Shown here piece by piece: positions 36,205 to 48,070 of a stretch of DNA of 64,000 nucleotides (position 1 is the stretch's first letter; each line of letters starts with the position of its first letter). This DNA is from Diphasiastrum complanatum (lineage: Eukaryota; Streptophyta; Lycopodiopsida; Lycopodiales; Lycopodiaceae), in NCBI GenBank assembly GCA_029204225.1, contig CM055099.1, positions 51,169,298-51,233,297 of the forward strand, read 5' to 3'. Below the pieces are notes generated by a model. That model was not told the origin of the DNA, ran no database searches, and saw only the letters and a list, made by a program, of their open reading frames with translations. Made by a program: the position numbers and the translations under genes.

Positions 36205-39200
36205 AAAAGCCATCATTTATGCCAAAATGACATTATCTTAGTATTGTGGCTTAAATGTGTAGATAAGGAGGTGCATAAAAGTAGTTAGATTGAGATAAAG
36301 ATATAACAATCTCAAGTTGATACAAGTGTCTGTCATATATTTTTTTGATACATGTTGATGTATTGATATTGAATCCAATGGTATTGAACATGTGGATGGA
36401 TATAATATCCCATGTATAACATAAGCAAGTAAATTCACACATAAATGGATGGGCTATTGCCTATTCTGATAAATATATGTGATACATAGACTTAAATATC
36501 AATTCATACAAAAAAAATGGAATAAATGACGACCTAAAAAAATCGTCATTTATTCTGGTTTATATGACAGTTTTTCACAAGCCGTCATTTATGGCTTCAT
36601 GTGTAGATAGTTGGGCAAATAAAAGTTGTTAGACAAATATGATAGTATAACATGCCTTTAAATTGATATAAGCATGTCATATATTATTTGATACATGTCA
36701 ATGATATGTATTAGTGTTGAACCGACAATATAGAATACATCGACAACTATAATATCCCATGAATAACTATCTATTATGATAAGTATATGTGATACCTAGA
36801 CTAAAATATCAATTCATGCAAAAACTAGAATAAATGACAGCCTAGAAGCACTGTCATTTATTCTGGTTTATATGACAGTTTTTCAGAAGCCGTCATTTAT
36901 GCCAAAAATTACATTTTTTTTTAAGTTCTATGGTTTCATGTGTAAATAAGTGGGCAAATAAAAGTTGTAAGATGGATATGATAATATAACATGCCTTTAA
37001 ATTGATATAAGTGAATGTCATATATTGTTTGATACACGTCGACGATATGTATTGGCGTTGAACCAACAATATAGAACACGTCGATAGGTATAATATCCCA
37101 TGTATAACCCAAGTAGATATATTTACACATGAATGGATGAATTATTGCTTATTATAGTCAATATATCTGATACATAGACTTAAATATCAATTCATGCCAA
37201 AAAATGGAATAAATGACGGCCTAAAAAAATCGTTATTTATTCTGGTTTATATGACAGTTTTTTAGAAGATGTTATTTATGCCAAAAATTACATTTTTTTT
37301 GAAGTTTTATGGCTTCATGTGTAGATGGTGGGCAAATAAAAGTTGTAAAATGGATATGATAATATAACATGCCTTGAAATTGATATAAGTGAATGTCATA
37401 TATTGTTTGATACACATCGATGACATGTATTGTTTGATACACGTCGATGATATGTATACACTCGATGATATATAGGTATAATATCTCATGTACAACCCAA
37501 GTAGGTATATTTACACATGAATGGATGAATTATCGCTTATTATAATAAATATATCTGATACATAGACTTAAATATCAATTCATGCAAAAAATGGAATAAA
37601 AGACGGCCTAGAAAAACCGTCATTTATTTTGGTTTATATGACAGTTTTTCAAAAGCCGTCATTTTTGCCAAAAACTACATTTTTTTTGAAGTTTTATAGC
37701 TTCATGTGTAGATGGTGGGCAAATAAAAAAATTTAGATGGATATGTTAGTATAACATGCCTTTAAATTGATATAAGTGTGTCATAAATTATTTGATACAC
37801 GTCGATGATATGTACTATGTTGAATCCGACAATATAGAATACATCGATAGGTCTAATATCCCATGTATAACCCAGTAGGTAAATTTACGAATGAATGGGT
37901 GGATTACTGCCTATTATGATAAATATATGTGATCAATAGACTTATATATCAATTTACGCAAAAAAAAATGGATTTAATGACGGCCTAGAGAAACCGTCAT
38001 TTATTTTGGTCAATACGACAGTTTTCAGAAGCTGTCATTTATGCTAAAAATAACGTTTTTAAGGTTTTATGGCTTAATGGGTAGATAAGTGGGCAAATAA
38101 AAGTGGTTAGGTGGATATGATAGTATAACATGCCCTGAAATTGGTATAAGTGTGTCATATATTGTTTGATACACCTCGATGATATGTGTTGGTGTTGAAT
38201 CTGACAATAAAGAACACGTCGAATGGTATACTATCCCATGTAAAACCCAAGTAGGTAAATATAAACATGAATGGATGGATTACTGCCTATTATGATAAGT
38301 ATATGTGAGACATAGACTTAAATTTCAATTCATGCAAAAAAAATGAATTAAATGACGGCCTAGAAAACCGTCATTTATTCTGGTTTATATGACAGTTTTT
38401 CAGAGGCTGTCATTTAAACTAAAAATTATATTTTTTTGAAGTTTTATGGATTCATGGGTAGATAAGTGGCCAAATAAAAGTTGTTGGACGAATATGATAG
38501 TATAACATGCCTTTAAATTGATATATATAAATGTCATACATTGATTGAGACACATCGATGATATGTATTAGTGTTGAACTGAAAATATTATATACATCGA
38601 TGGTTATAATATCCCATGTATAACCCAAGTAGATAAATTTACACATGAATGGATGAATTACTGCCTATTATGATAAGTCTATGTGATACGTACACTTAAA
38701 TATCAATTCATGCAAAAAATGAAATAGATGACGGCCTAAAAAACTGTCATTTATTCTAGTTTATATGACAGTTTATCAGAAGCCGTCATTTATGCCAAAA
38801 ATTACAATTTTTTTTAAGTTTTATAACTCCATGTATAGATAAGTGGGCAAATAAAAATTGTTAGATGATATGTATTGGTGTTGAATCTGACAGTTTAGAA
38901 CACGTGGATAGGTATAATATCCCATGCATAACCCAAGTAGGTAAATTTACTCATGAATGGATGGACTACTGTCTATTGTGATGAATATATGTAATAAATA
39001 GACTTATATATCAATTCATGCAAAAAAATGGATTAAAGACGGCTTAGAAAAACCGTCATTTATTTTGGTTTATATGACAGTTTTTCAAAAGCCGTCATTT
39101 ATGCCAAAAATAACGTTTCTTTAAGTTTTATGGCTTAATGGGTAGATAAGTTGGCAAATAAGAGTAGTTAGATGGATATAATAGTATAACATGCCCTTAA

Positions 39201-40579
39201 ATGGATATAAGTGTGTCATATATTGTTTGATAGACAACGATGATATGTGTTAGTATTGAATCCGACAATATAGAGCACGTCATATATATCAATTCATGCA
39301 AAAAAAAAAATGGATTAAACGACGGCCTAGAAAAACCGTCATTTAATCTGGTTTATATGACAGTTTTTGAAAAGCCGTCATTTATGCCAAAAATAACGAT
39401 TTTTTAAGTTTTATGGCTTAATGGACAGATAAGTAGGCAAAAAAAGTAGTTAGATGGATATGATAATATAACATGCCCTTAAATTGATATAAGTGTGTCA
39501 TATATTGTTTGATACACGTCGATGATATCTATTAGTGTTGAATCCGACAATATATAACACAACGATAGGTCTAATATCCCATGTATAACCCAAGTAGGTA
39601 AATTTACACATGAATGGATGGATTACTGCCTATTATGATAAGTATATGTGAGACATAGACTTAAATATCAATTCATGCAAAAAATGAAATAAATGATGGC
39701 CTAGAAAACCATCATTTCTGCTGCTATTTATGACAGTTTTTCAGAAGCCGTCATTTATGCCAAAAATTACAATTGTTTTGAGGTTTTATGGCTTCATGGG
39801 TAGATAAGTGGGCAAATAAAAGTTGTTAGACGAATATGATAGTATAACATGCCTTTAAATTGATATAAGTGTGTCATATATTGTTTCATACACATTGATG
39901 ATAGGAATTAGTGTTGAATCGACAATATAGAACACGTCGATAGGTATAATATCCCATGTATAACCCACGTCTATATGTTCACACATGAATGGATGAATTG
40001 TTGCTTATTATAATAAATATATTTGATACATAGACTTAAATATCAATTCATGCAAAAGTTGGAGTAGATGACAGCCTAGAAAATCGTCATTTATTCTGAC
40101 TTATATGACAGTTTTTCGGAAGTCGTCATTTATGCCAAATATTACATTTTTTTTAAGTTTATAGCTTCATGTGTAGATGAGTGGGCAAATAAAAAGATGG
40201 ATATGTTAGTATAACGTACCTTTAAATTGATATAAGTGTGTCATATATTATTTGATACACGTCGATGATATGTAGTTGTTGAATCCGACAATATAGAACA
40301 TGTCAATAGGTATAATATCCCATGTATAACCCAAGCAGGTATATTTACAAATGGATGGATAAATAATTGCTTATTATGATAAATATATTTTATACATACA
40401 CTTAAATATCAATTCATGCAAAAAATGAAATAAATGATGGCCTAGAAGACCGTCATTTATTCTGGTTTATATGACAGTTTTTCAAAAGCCATCATTTAAG
40501 CCAAAAATTACGTTCTTTAAAGTTTTATGGCTTAATGTGTAAATAAGTGGGCAAATAAAAGTAGTTAGATGGATCTAAT
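36205..40579. repeat. Tandem array of ~375-bp units, left part (about 12 copies)
   Basis: Landmark GCCGTCATTTATGCC recurs at about 36581, 36890, 37268, 37655, 38031, 38406, 38782, 39091, 39374, 39747, 40120 and 40487. Most spacings are 367-387, with short variants of 283 and 309. Each unit carries an inverted pair AAATGACGGCCTAG...AACCGTCATTT and a second one ATGACAGTTTTTC...GCCGTCATTT. These are followed by an AT-rich body with GATACACGTCGATGATATGT and ATAATATCCCATGTATAACC. No protein is encoded; open frames here are repeat by-products. Confidence 0.95.
40575..40579 (+). other. Target duplication CTAAT, left copy
   Basis: Pairs with CTAAT at 46581-46585; the array unit reads GATGGATCTAATAGTATAAC if the element between is removed. 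Confidence 0.95.
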
Positions 40580-41270
40580 TGTGAAAAGTACAGTACTAAG
40601 GACCATAAATGGATCTTTGAATGATCCACAAGGTGATTGTATGCTTGTTAAACAATCTATCAGAAACTAGTCATCAGAAAACAAGATCTAGTTTAGCAGC
40701 TTGATAGGAAACAAGTAGAGACAATCAAAGCATTGATCAAATAGTCTAATCCAACTCCACACGTGTGGAAATAAGGCTGTAGTACGGCCTATAGACAGTG
40801 TTTACAAAGTGCCAAAGCTGGGTTTCATTGAAAAAATAGAGTAATCATCATACAATGAGAGGAAACTCGAGTTTCTCCTTGAGGCTCCAAAAAGTTTCTA
40901 TCTTCTCACTATGGAGAATGGAAATACATAGTAAAACACACTTCCTTTGCAAAGTTAGGTGAAAATCCAGCATGTAATAAGGAAGTAGACTCCACTTTCT
41001 TGCCCTAATGTGAAAACCCTAGCCTAGATCCAAGAGTCATGCTTGGTGGGTGCATGGTAGGTACAAATCTCATCATAGATCATGGTCTAGATCCTACAAA
41101 GTAGGAATCACTACCAAATAGACACAACCACTCCTCTTGACTCGTGGTAACCTACTTTAGGTGTGTATGTACAAGTGGCACTTTGGCCATTCAAGTAACC
41201 AACAAACAATATTGACAAAATGTACAATATTCTACATGGCTAGATTTGCCAATGTAGGCAATTTTTCACA
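40580..41270 (-). repeat. 3' LTR of the intact copia element
   Basis: 691 bp, TGTGAAAAGTACAG to AATTTTTCACA on the plus strand. Contains the palindrome CCACACGTGTGG at 40757-40768. Confidence 0.95.
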
Positions 41271-42629
41271 CTCCTCCTCAAATCTAGCCTTGGAGATCAC
41301 AATGCTTTTATCAATAACTCCAATTGAAAATCTAAGCTTGACAAATGAATCTTTAGGTAAAGGTTTAGTAAACAAATCAGCCAAGCAACCTGATGATGGC
41401 ACGTGTTGGAGCTTGATCTCTTTAGCTTGCACTTTTTTCCTCACGAAATGATGAGCAATTTCGATGTGTTTGCTCCTTGCATAGAATGTAGGATTAGTTG
41501 CAAGTGATTGGGCTGATTGGTTGTCACAATAGATGATAGGGATCTCCTCCTCCATGACATGAAGCTCCACCAATAGCCTTTTGAGCCACAAGACCTCCTT
41601 GCATGTTGATGTCAAGGCCTTATATTCGGATTCTGTGGAAGATAGGGAGATGGTATCTTGCTTTTTGGAAAGCCATGATACTACTCCATCACATATGGCA
41701 AAGGCACTTGTTGATCTTCTATCCACTTTGTCACCTGCAAAATCCGAGTCACTATAGGCTCTTAAGCCAAGATTAGTTCCTCTATACAAAATACCAAAAT
41801 TCTTAGTGAATGAAATGTATCTAAGAACTCTTTTGGCCATCTTCCAATGTGAAACTAGAGGACTTTGCATGAATTGGCTTAACTTTCCAATACTATAGCT
41901 AAGATCAGGTCTAGTTATAGTTAAATAGATCAAGGAGCCAATAAGCCTTCTATATAATGTGATGTCCTCAAAGGATGCTTCATCACAACCAATAGATGCT
42001 TTTACATGTTGCTCCATTGGTGTCTCAATGCCTTTACAATTATTCATTCCAAATCTATCTAGGATGGATGTAGCATATTTAGATTGACAAATGAAGCTAA
42101 AATCACATCCTCTAATAACCTCTATTCCAAGAATGAAGCTCAATAGGCCGAGATCTACCATGTTAAACTCTCTTGCTAAAGCAATTTTTACATCTCTAAT
42201 TCCATCTAGATCATTACCACTCAAGATAATGTCATCTACATACAAAACAAGAATAATGATCATGCCATCATGAAAACTTATATACAATGATGAATCATAG
42301 GCACTCATTACAAAATTGATGGAAATGAGAAAAGAGTTTAGCCTAGAGTACCATGCTCTAGGTGCTTGCTTGAGCCCATAAAGGCTCTTCTTCAAAAAAC
42401 ACACCTTTCCTTCATGCTTTGCCTTGATGAAGCCCTCGGGTTGCCTCATGTAGATCTCGTCCTCCAAATAACCATTGAGGAATGCATTTGTGAAGTCAAG
42501 TTGGAATAGCTCCCAATTGAAGGTTGTAGCAAGACTAATGATCAACCTGATAGTAACAAGCTTAGCCACAGGAGCAAAAGTCTCATCATAGTCAATGCCT
42601 TTGGTTTGTAAAAAAACCTTTGGCAACAA
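41232..42629 (-). CDS. Copia RT-RNase H (3' part of pol, after frameshift)
   Basis: 465 codons in the minus strand. It continues the polyprotein in a different frame from the upstream ORF, with 38 bases of overlap. RT motifs: QLDFTNAFLNG, LYGLKQAPRAWYSRLN and catalytic LYVDDIILSGND at about residue 128. The conserved METP-like site (IETPMEQHV) and RNase H residues follow (SDSDFAGDKVDRRSTSAF, SSTESEYKAL, YCDNQSAQSLATNP). The frame has no internal stop. Its stop codon lies about 38 bases inside the 3' LTR, which is uncommon but not unknown; in the relative at 16960 the stop is before the tract. It would reverse-transcribe element RNA in virus-like particles. Confidence 0.93.
   Translation of the reverse strand: MLPKVFLQTKGIDYDETFAPVAKLVTIRLIISLATTFNWELFQLDFTNAFLNGYLEDEIYMRQPEGFIKAKHEGKVCFLKKSLYGLKQAPRAWYSRLNSFLISINFVMSAYDSSLYISFHDGMIIILVLYVDDIILSGNDLDGIRDVKIALAREFNMVDLGLLSFILGIEVIRGCDFSFICQSKYATSILDRFGMNNCKGIETPMEQHVKASIGCDEASFEDITLYRRLIGSLIYLTITRPDLSYSIGKLSQFMQSPLVSHWKMAKRVLRYISFTKNFGILYRGTNLGLRAYSDSDFAGDKVDRRSTSAFAICDGVVSWLSKKQDTISLSSTESEYKALTSTCKEVLWLKRLLVELHVMEEEIPIIYCDNQSAQSLATNPTFYARSKHIEIAHHFVRKKVQAKEIKLQHVPSSGCLADLFTKPLPKDSFVKLRFSIGVIDKSIVISKARFEEECEKLPTLANLAM
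41271..41284 (-). promoter_or_regulatory. Polypurine tract
   Basis: Reads ATTTGAGGAGGAG on the minus strand just before the 3' LTR; the start site for plus-strand DNA synthesis. Confidence 0.85.
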
Positions 42630-45258
42630 GCCTAGCTTTATGCTTGCTTATTGATCCATCTTGATTATACTTCAATCTAAACACCCACTTGCAATCAAGA
42701 GGTTTCTTCCCTTGAGTAAGATCCACAAGATCCCAAGTATGATTCTCAATAAGAGCATCATACTCTACTTGCATAGCATCCATCCAACTTTTAGACTTAC
42801 AAGCATCTTCATAGCATGTTGGCTCATCTAACATTGAAGTAAGAAAGGTGTAAGATGTGAAAGATGATGAGCCTTCCCTTTGATCACCTTGACCATCATA
42901 GGTGAGCCTCAATGGCTCGGATCTTGCCCTTGTAGATCTTCTTGGAGTTCTTGGAGTTTTTGGAGTTCTTGCATCTTGAGGTGGATCCTCAAGTTCTTCT
43001 TCACTTGGAAGCTCCTCCTCCATCCTAGCATGATCCTTGGCATCAAGATGATTAGTAGCATTATCATCCAAATCACAAGCATGTCCTTCATAAAAAATAA
43101 CATCCCTACTCACTATCACCTTGCTAGTGATGGGATTGAAGACTCTATAACCTTTGCTATTCTCACCATATCCCACAAAGATGCCTTTGATGGATGTTGC
43201 ATCATCCTTCCTTCTCTTATCCAAGGATTGGTGTACATAGCAAGTGGATCCAAAAACTTTGAGATCTTTGAGATTGGGCTTCTCTCCAAATAGAGCTTCA
43301 AATGGTGTGATTCCTCCAATGGCTTGGTTTGGCAATCTATTGCACAAATAGTTAGCACAAGTTATTGCTTCACCCCAAAATGGTTTGGATAGAGAAGCAT
43401 CTAGCCTTAAGGCCTTAGCACACTCACAAAGAGATCTATTTCTTCTCTCACTCACTCCATTTTGTTGAGGGGTGTATGGACATGACAACTCCCTCTTTAT
43501 GCCACTAGAAATACAAAAGTCAATCAACTTATTGGAGACATATTCACCTCCATTATCACTCCTTAATACCTTAATCTTGGTACTAAGTTGATTTTCTACC
43601 AAAGTCTTGAACTTTACAAAAGAATCAAACACCATTGATTTGCTAGACAAGAGGTACATCCAACAAAATCTAGAATAGTCATCAATGAAGATTACATAGT
43701 ACTTGGCACCACCATTAGACTCATGTGAAAAACTATGAACATCCGAATGGATGAGTTCAAGAAGAGAGTTTGATCTTGATGTAGATCTTGAGAAGGGTAG
43801 CTTGTGACCCTTTGAGAGGTTGCATGCTTCACATCTCTTCCCACACTTTGACAAATGCTTGGGGAGTCCAACTGCAAGCTCCTTTGTAGCCATAGATTCC
43901 ATGGCTTTGTAGTTGGGGTGGCCCAACCTTTTGTGCCACAATTCCACCTTTGATAGCTCCACCTTTGCCAAGTTAACACTCTCCACTGCAATATTAGCAT
44001 CAAGCTTAAACAATCTACCTTGCTTAAAGCCTTTGGCTATACATTCATCATTTCTAAGGATGGAACAAACTCCATGCTTAAATTGTACATCTAGGCCATT
44101 ATCCATTAACTGGCCAACACTAAGCAAATTCTTGGTTAACTTAGGAACATAAAGAACATTATCTAGATTCATCCTTTTGGATGATCCCACATACAAGGGA
44201 ATTGTTCCTATTCCACTTATCTTACATTCTTGACTACTTGCAGTATAGATTGATCTATGTGAGTCATTGTAAGAAAGTAAGGTGGAGAATATGTCCTTTT
44301 GATATGTCATGTGGGAACTTGCCCCACTATCAATCCACCAAGAATCATTGGTGTTGCTCTTGGATGATGGTGGTTTGTTGGAAACCATCAAGTATGACTC
44401 TTCATCCTCCTCTTCCTCCTGATGTGCAATGTTGCTTTGTTTGCTCTCTTGTGCCTTCTTCTTCTTGAGACATTCTGATGCAAAATGTCCTTTCTTTCCA
44501 CAGAAAAAACATTTGTACTTGGACTTGTCTTTGATCTTGCCCTTTGAGCTGGAAGCCTCATCCTCCTCCTTGGTCTCCTTGAAGTGCTTCTTCTTGCCAT
44601 TGGTCTTCTTCTTGCTTTTGAATGAGAAATTAGCTTTCTCATCACTATCCTGCAGAGAAATAGCATTCATTCTTGCATTGGTATGCAACATCCTACACTC
44701 TTCAACTACTAATACACTGTGTATCTTTTCTATAGTAGGCAAAGTGTCTTGGATTGCAAAGCTTTGGACCAAATTTGTAAAGCCACTCCCTAGACCATTT
44801 AGGACAATCTGAACAAGCTCACTATCTTGAATCTTCTCTCCAATGGAAGCTAACTCCCTATTAAGAGACTTGATTCTTAGCACATAATCTTGTGCATTCT
44901 CATCACTCCTCTTCATGCTTTGTAGAATCTGATTCCTAAGCATGAGAACCCTCGAAGTGTTACTAGACTCATAGATAGATTTTAAAGATTCCCAAGCCTC
45001 TTTAGCACTCTTACATGATGATACTTCCCTTAAAAGATCATTGATTACATTCATCTTAATACAGTGAAGTGCAAGCCTAGACCTCTTCTTGTATCTCACT
45101 AATTCCTGTGCACCTAGAGGTTCATCTTCATCATCTATTAGAAACTCATAAAGATCCTGGAGCACCATTAGTGACTCCATCCTCACTTTCCAAATAGCAT
45201 AATTGGTAGAATTTAACCTCTCACTAGTTTCTAGAAGGTAGGCTCCCACTGATCCCAT
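42592..45258 (-). CDS. Copia gag-protease-integrase-RT N-terminus
   Basis: 888 codons from MGSVGAYLLETSERLN. Gag domain about residues 1-200, zinc knuckle CFFCGKKGHFASEC near 250, protease WWIDSGASSHM near 310, GAG-pre-integrase VELWHKRLGHPNY near 440. The integrase follows with HHCC, HSDVHSFSH, FIDDYSRFCW, SDNGGEYVSNK and the catalytic-Glu region QNGVSERRNRSLCE, then a linker rich in TPRTPRRSTRAR and the RT start WVFRLKYNQDGSISKHK. The frame is lost in a homopolymer at 42610-42616 and ends a few codons later. The start is set by the ATG at 45258 that the relatives also use. Long uninterrupted frames support recent activity. Confidence 0.95.
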   Translation of the reverse strand: MGSVGAYLLETSERLNSTNYAIWKVRMESLMVLQDLYEFLIDDEDEPLGAQELVRYKKRSRLALHCIKMNVINDLLREVSSCKSAKEAWESLKSIYESSNTSRVLMLRNQILQSMKRSDENAQDYVLRIKSLNRELASIGEKIQDSELVQIVLNGLGSGFTNLVQSFAIQDTLPTIEKIHSVLVVEECRMLHTNARMNAISLQDSDEKANFSFKSKKKTNGKKKHFKETKEEDEASSSKGKIKDKSKYKCFFCGKKGHFASECLKKKKAQESKQSNIAHQEEEEDEESYLMVSNKPPSSKSNTNDSWWIDSGASSHMTYQKDIFSTLLSYNDSHRSIYTASSQECKISGIGTIPLYVGSSKRMNLDNVLYVPKLTKNLLSVGQLMDNGLDVQFKHGVCSILRNDECIAKGFKQGRLFKLDANIAVESVNLAKVELSKVELWHKRLGHPNYKAMESMATKELAVGLPKHLSKCGKRCEACNLSKGHKLPFSRSTSRSNSLLELIHSDVHSFSHESNGGAKYYVIFIDDYSRFCWMYLLSSKSMVFDSFVKFKTLVENQLSTKIKVLRSDNGGEYVSNKLIDFCISSGIKRELSCPYTPQQNGVSERRNRSLCECAKALRLDASLSKPFWGEAITCANYLCNRLPNQAIGGITPFEALFGEKPNLKDLKVFGSTCYVHQSLDKRRKDDATSIKGIFVGYGENSKGYRVFNPITSKVIVSRDVIFYEGHACDLDDNATNHLDAKDHARMEEELPSEEELEDPPQDARTPKTPRTPRRSTRARSEPLRLTYDGQGDQREGSSSFTSYTFLTSMLDEPTCYEDACKSKSWMDAMQVEYDALIENHTWDLVDLTQGKKPLDCKWVFRLKYNQDGSISKHKARLVAKGFFTNQRH

Positions 45259-45870
45259 CTTACTAGCAAGATTCTACACACAAGATATAGATTTGTTTGA
45301 ACCTGAAACTCACAAAGGTTTCTAACTTGCAGTGTTTCACTCAAATGTTGACTTATAATCCAACAGATGGACCTGTAATCACAATTCTATTAGTCCCTCA
45401 CAAAGTTGGAATGAAGATAAGATGAAGTGAAAACTACTCTCAAGCAAATCTTGCCAATCTTGGCTATTTTTGGACAATAACTGACTCTATCTCTCTCTTT
45501 CACTTTGATGTACTTTCAAGACCTGGTTTCCACTTTAAGAAGGTCTGAAATCAGCCTAGATTGATTAGTTCTCATGAAACAAATTCAAAACTAATTAATG
45601 GCAAGTGATCTTGGTAGCTTATGCTAGGATTTGCACCAAAAGTTACATCAAACTGACACCATATGAATTTTCTAATGTCCAATGAATATGGGTTATTAAA
45701 TGCTGGTTCAGAGATGCCCACACGTGTGAACAGTACGGATTTTGATCCTGAAAAAGTTTGGGATCAAATCCCCTCACCAAAACCTGGATACCAGCTCGCC
45801 CTTCCAATACTAGCTTTTTGCACCAAAACCTGCTAAAACTGGATTAGATTCAGACACAGATCAATGGCCT

Positions 45871-45890
45871 TGTACTTGGCTCTGATACCA
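45871..45890 (-). promoter_or_regulatory. Primer binding site, initiator-Met tRNA type
   Basis: TGGTATCAGAGCCAAGTACA on the minus strand, directly after the 5' LTR. Confidence 0.95.
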
Positions 45891-46580
45891 TGTGAAAAGT
45901 ACAGTACTAAGGACCATAAATGGATCTTTGAATGATCCACAAGGTGATTGTATGCTTGTTAAACAATCTATCAGAAACTAGTCATCAGAAAACAAGATCT
46001 AGTTTAGCAGCTTGATAGGAAACAAGTAGAGACAATCAAAGCATTGATCAAATAGTCTAATCCAACTCCACACGTGTGGAAATAAGGCTGTAGTACGGCC
46101 TGTAGACAGTGTTTTACAAAGTGCCAAAGCTGGGTTTCATTGGAAAAATAGAGTAATTATCATACAATGAGGAAACTCGAGTTTCTCCTTGAGGCTCCAA
46201 AAAGTTTCTATCTTCTCACTATGGAGAATGGAAATACATAGTAAAACACACTTCCTTTGCAAAGTTAGGTGAAAATCCAGCATGTAATAAGGAAGTAGAC
46301 TCCACTTTCTTGCCCTAATGTGAAAACTCTAGCCTAGATCCAAGACTCATGCTTGGTAGGTGCATGGTAGGTACAAATCTCATCATAAATCATGGTCTAG
46401 ATCCTACAAAGTAGGAATCACTACCAAATAGACACAACCACTCCTCTTGACTCATGGTAACCTACTTTAGGTGTGTATGTACAAGTGGCACTTTGGCCAT
46501 TCAAGTAACCAACAAACAATATTGACAAAATGTAGAATATTCTACATGGCTAGATTTGCCAATGTAGGCAATTTTTCACA
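45891..46580 (-). repeat. 5' LTR of the intact copia element
   Basis: 690 bp, paired with 40580-41270. The G-box palindrome CCACACGTGTGG is at 46068-46079. Confidence 0.95.
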
Positions 46581-47848
46581 CTAATAGTATAACATGCCTT
46601 TAAATTGATATAAATGTGTCATATATTTTTTGATACACGTCGATGATATGTATTAGTGTTGAATCCAACAGTTTAGAACACATCGATAGGTATAAAATTC
46701 CATGTATAACCCAAGTAGGTAAATTTACACATGAATGGATAAATTATTGCCTATTATGATAACTGTATGTGATACATAGACTTAAATATAAATTCAGGCA
46801 AAAAAGTGGAATAAATGACGACCTAGAAAACCGTCATTTATTCTGGTTTATAGGACAGTTTTTCAGAAGCCGTCATTTATGCCAAAAATTATATTTTTCT
46901 TAAAATTTTATGGCTTCATGTGTAGACAAGTCGGCAAATTAAAATTGTTAGATGAATATGATAGTATAACATGCCTTTAAATTGATATAAGTGTGTCACA
47001 TATTGTTTGATACACATCCATTAATCTAACAATTTAAAACACATGGATAGGTATATTATCTCATGCATAAGCCAAGTAGGTAAATTTACACATGATTGGA
47101 TGGATTACTACCTATTATGATAAATATATGTGATAAATAGACTTATGTATCAATTCATGCAAAAAAATGGATAAAACGATGGCCTATAAAAATCGTCATT
47201 TATTCTGGTTTATATGACAGTTTTTCAAAAGTCGTCATTAAGGCCAAAAATAACGATTTTTTAAGTTTATGGCTTAATGGGTAGATAAGTGGGCAAGTAA
47301 AGGTAGTTAGATGGATATGATAGTATAACATGCCCTTAAATTGATATAAGTGTGTCGTATATTGTTTGATACACATTGATGATATCTGTTAGTGTTGAAT
47401 CTGACAATATAGAACACGTCGATAGGTCTAATATCCCATGTATAACCCAAGTATGTAAATGTACACATGAATGGATGGATTACTGCCTATTATGATAGGT
47501 ATATGTGAGACATATACTTAAATATCAATTCATGCAAAAAATTAAATAAATGATGGCCTAGAAAGTCGTCTTTTATGCTGGTTTCGATGATTGTTTTTCA
47601 TAAGCCGTCATTTATGCCAAAAATTACATTTTTTTGAATTTTTATGGCTTCATGGGTAGATAAGTGGGCAAATACATCAAAAAAGGAAATAGATGACGGC
47701 CTAGAAAACCATCATTTATTTTAGTTTATATGATAGTTTTTTAGAAGCCGTCATTTAAGCCAAAAATTACGTACTTTAAAGTTTTATGACTCAATGTGTA
47801 AATAAGTGGGCAAATAAAATCTAATAGTATGATATGCCTTTAAATAGT
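46581..47848. repeat. Tandem array of ~375-bp units, right part (3-4 copies)
   Basis: Continues the unit interrupted at 40579 after the CTAAT duplication, with the same AAATGACG...CGTCATTT pairs at about 46815, 47175, 47550 and 47695. The last unit is shortened. The array stops at about 47848, where copia leader sequence begins. Confidence 0.93.
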
Positions 47849-48070
47849 GTACTTCACACGTGCTAAGTGTGTTTGGTCCTAGCTTTGCCCATACTCAATC
47901 ATTTGAAGAGATTTTGATCTTGTTTGGTAGAAATTGGAAAGCTAGTGAGGAGCACATCTCACTTTGTTGCAAGATCTTGCATAGGAATTGGTACACACCA
48001 GTTTTGAGTCCTATAGTAAGAAAGAGAGCAATAAGTTTTTATCCAATTCACAAGGAGCCTTTACTATTTC

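Larger units (their letters stand above)
40580..46580 (-). mobile_element. Near-complete Ty1/copia element (6001 bp)
   Basis: Complete structure on the minus strand: 5' LTR 45891-46580, primer site 45871-45890, leader, gag-pol 45258 to about 41270, polypurine tract, 3' LTR 40580-41270, and a perfect 5-bp target duplication CTAAT. By eye the two LTRs differ by about nine substitutions and two small indels over 690 bases, about 1.3%, so insertion is recent relative to its neighbours. All catalytic motifs are present. The one clear break is a frameshift in an A/T homopolymer at 42610-42616. It may be a near-autonomous copy or the parent of the edge element at 1-1426. Confidence 0.97.

Noticed and set aside
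36236-38646. Many 60-66-codon minus-strand frames in the ~375-bp array
   Set aside because: They recur once per unit with shifts and stops that differ from unit to unit, so there is no sign of selection for protein.
36205-40579. Could the regular repeats be a CRISPR array?
   Set aside because: Units are about 375 bp, degenerate, AT-rich and contiguous, without short identical repeats and unique spacers, and the genome is eukaryotic.
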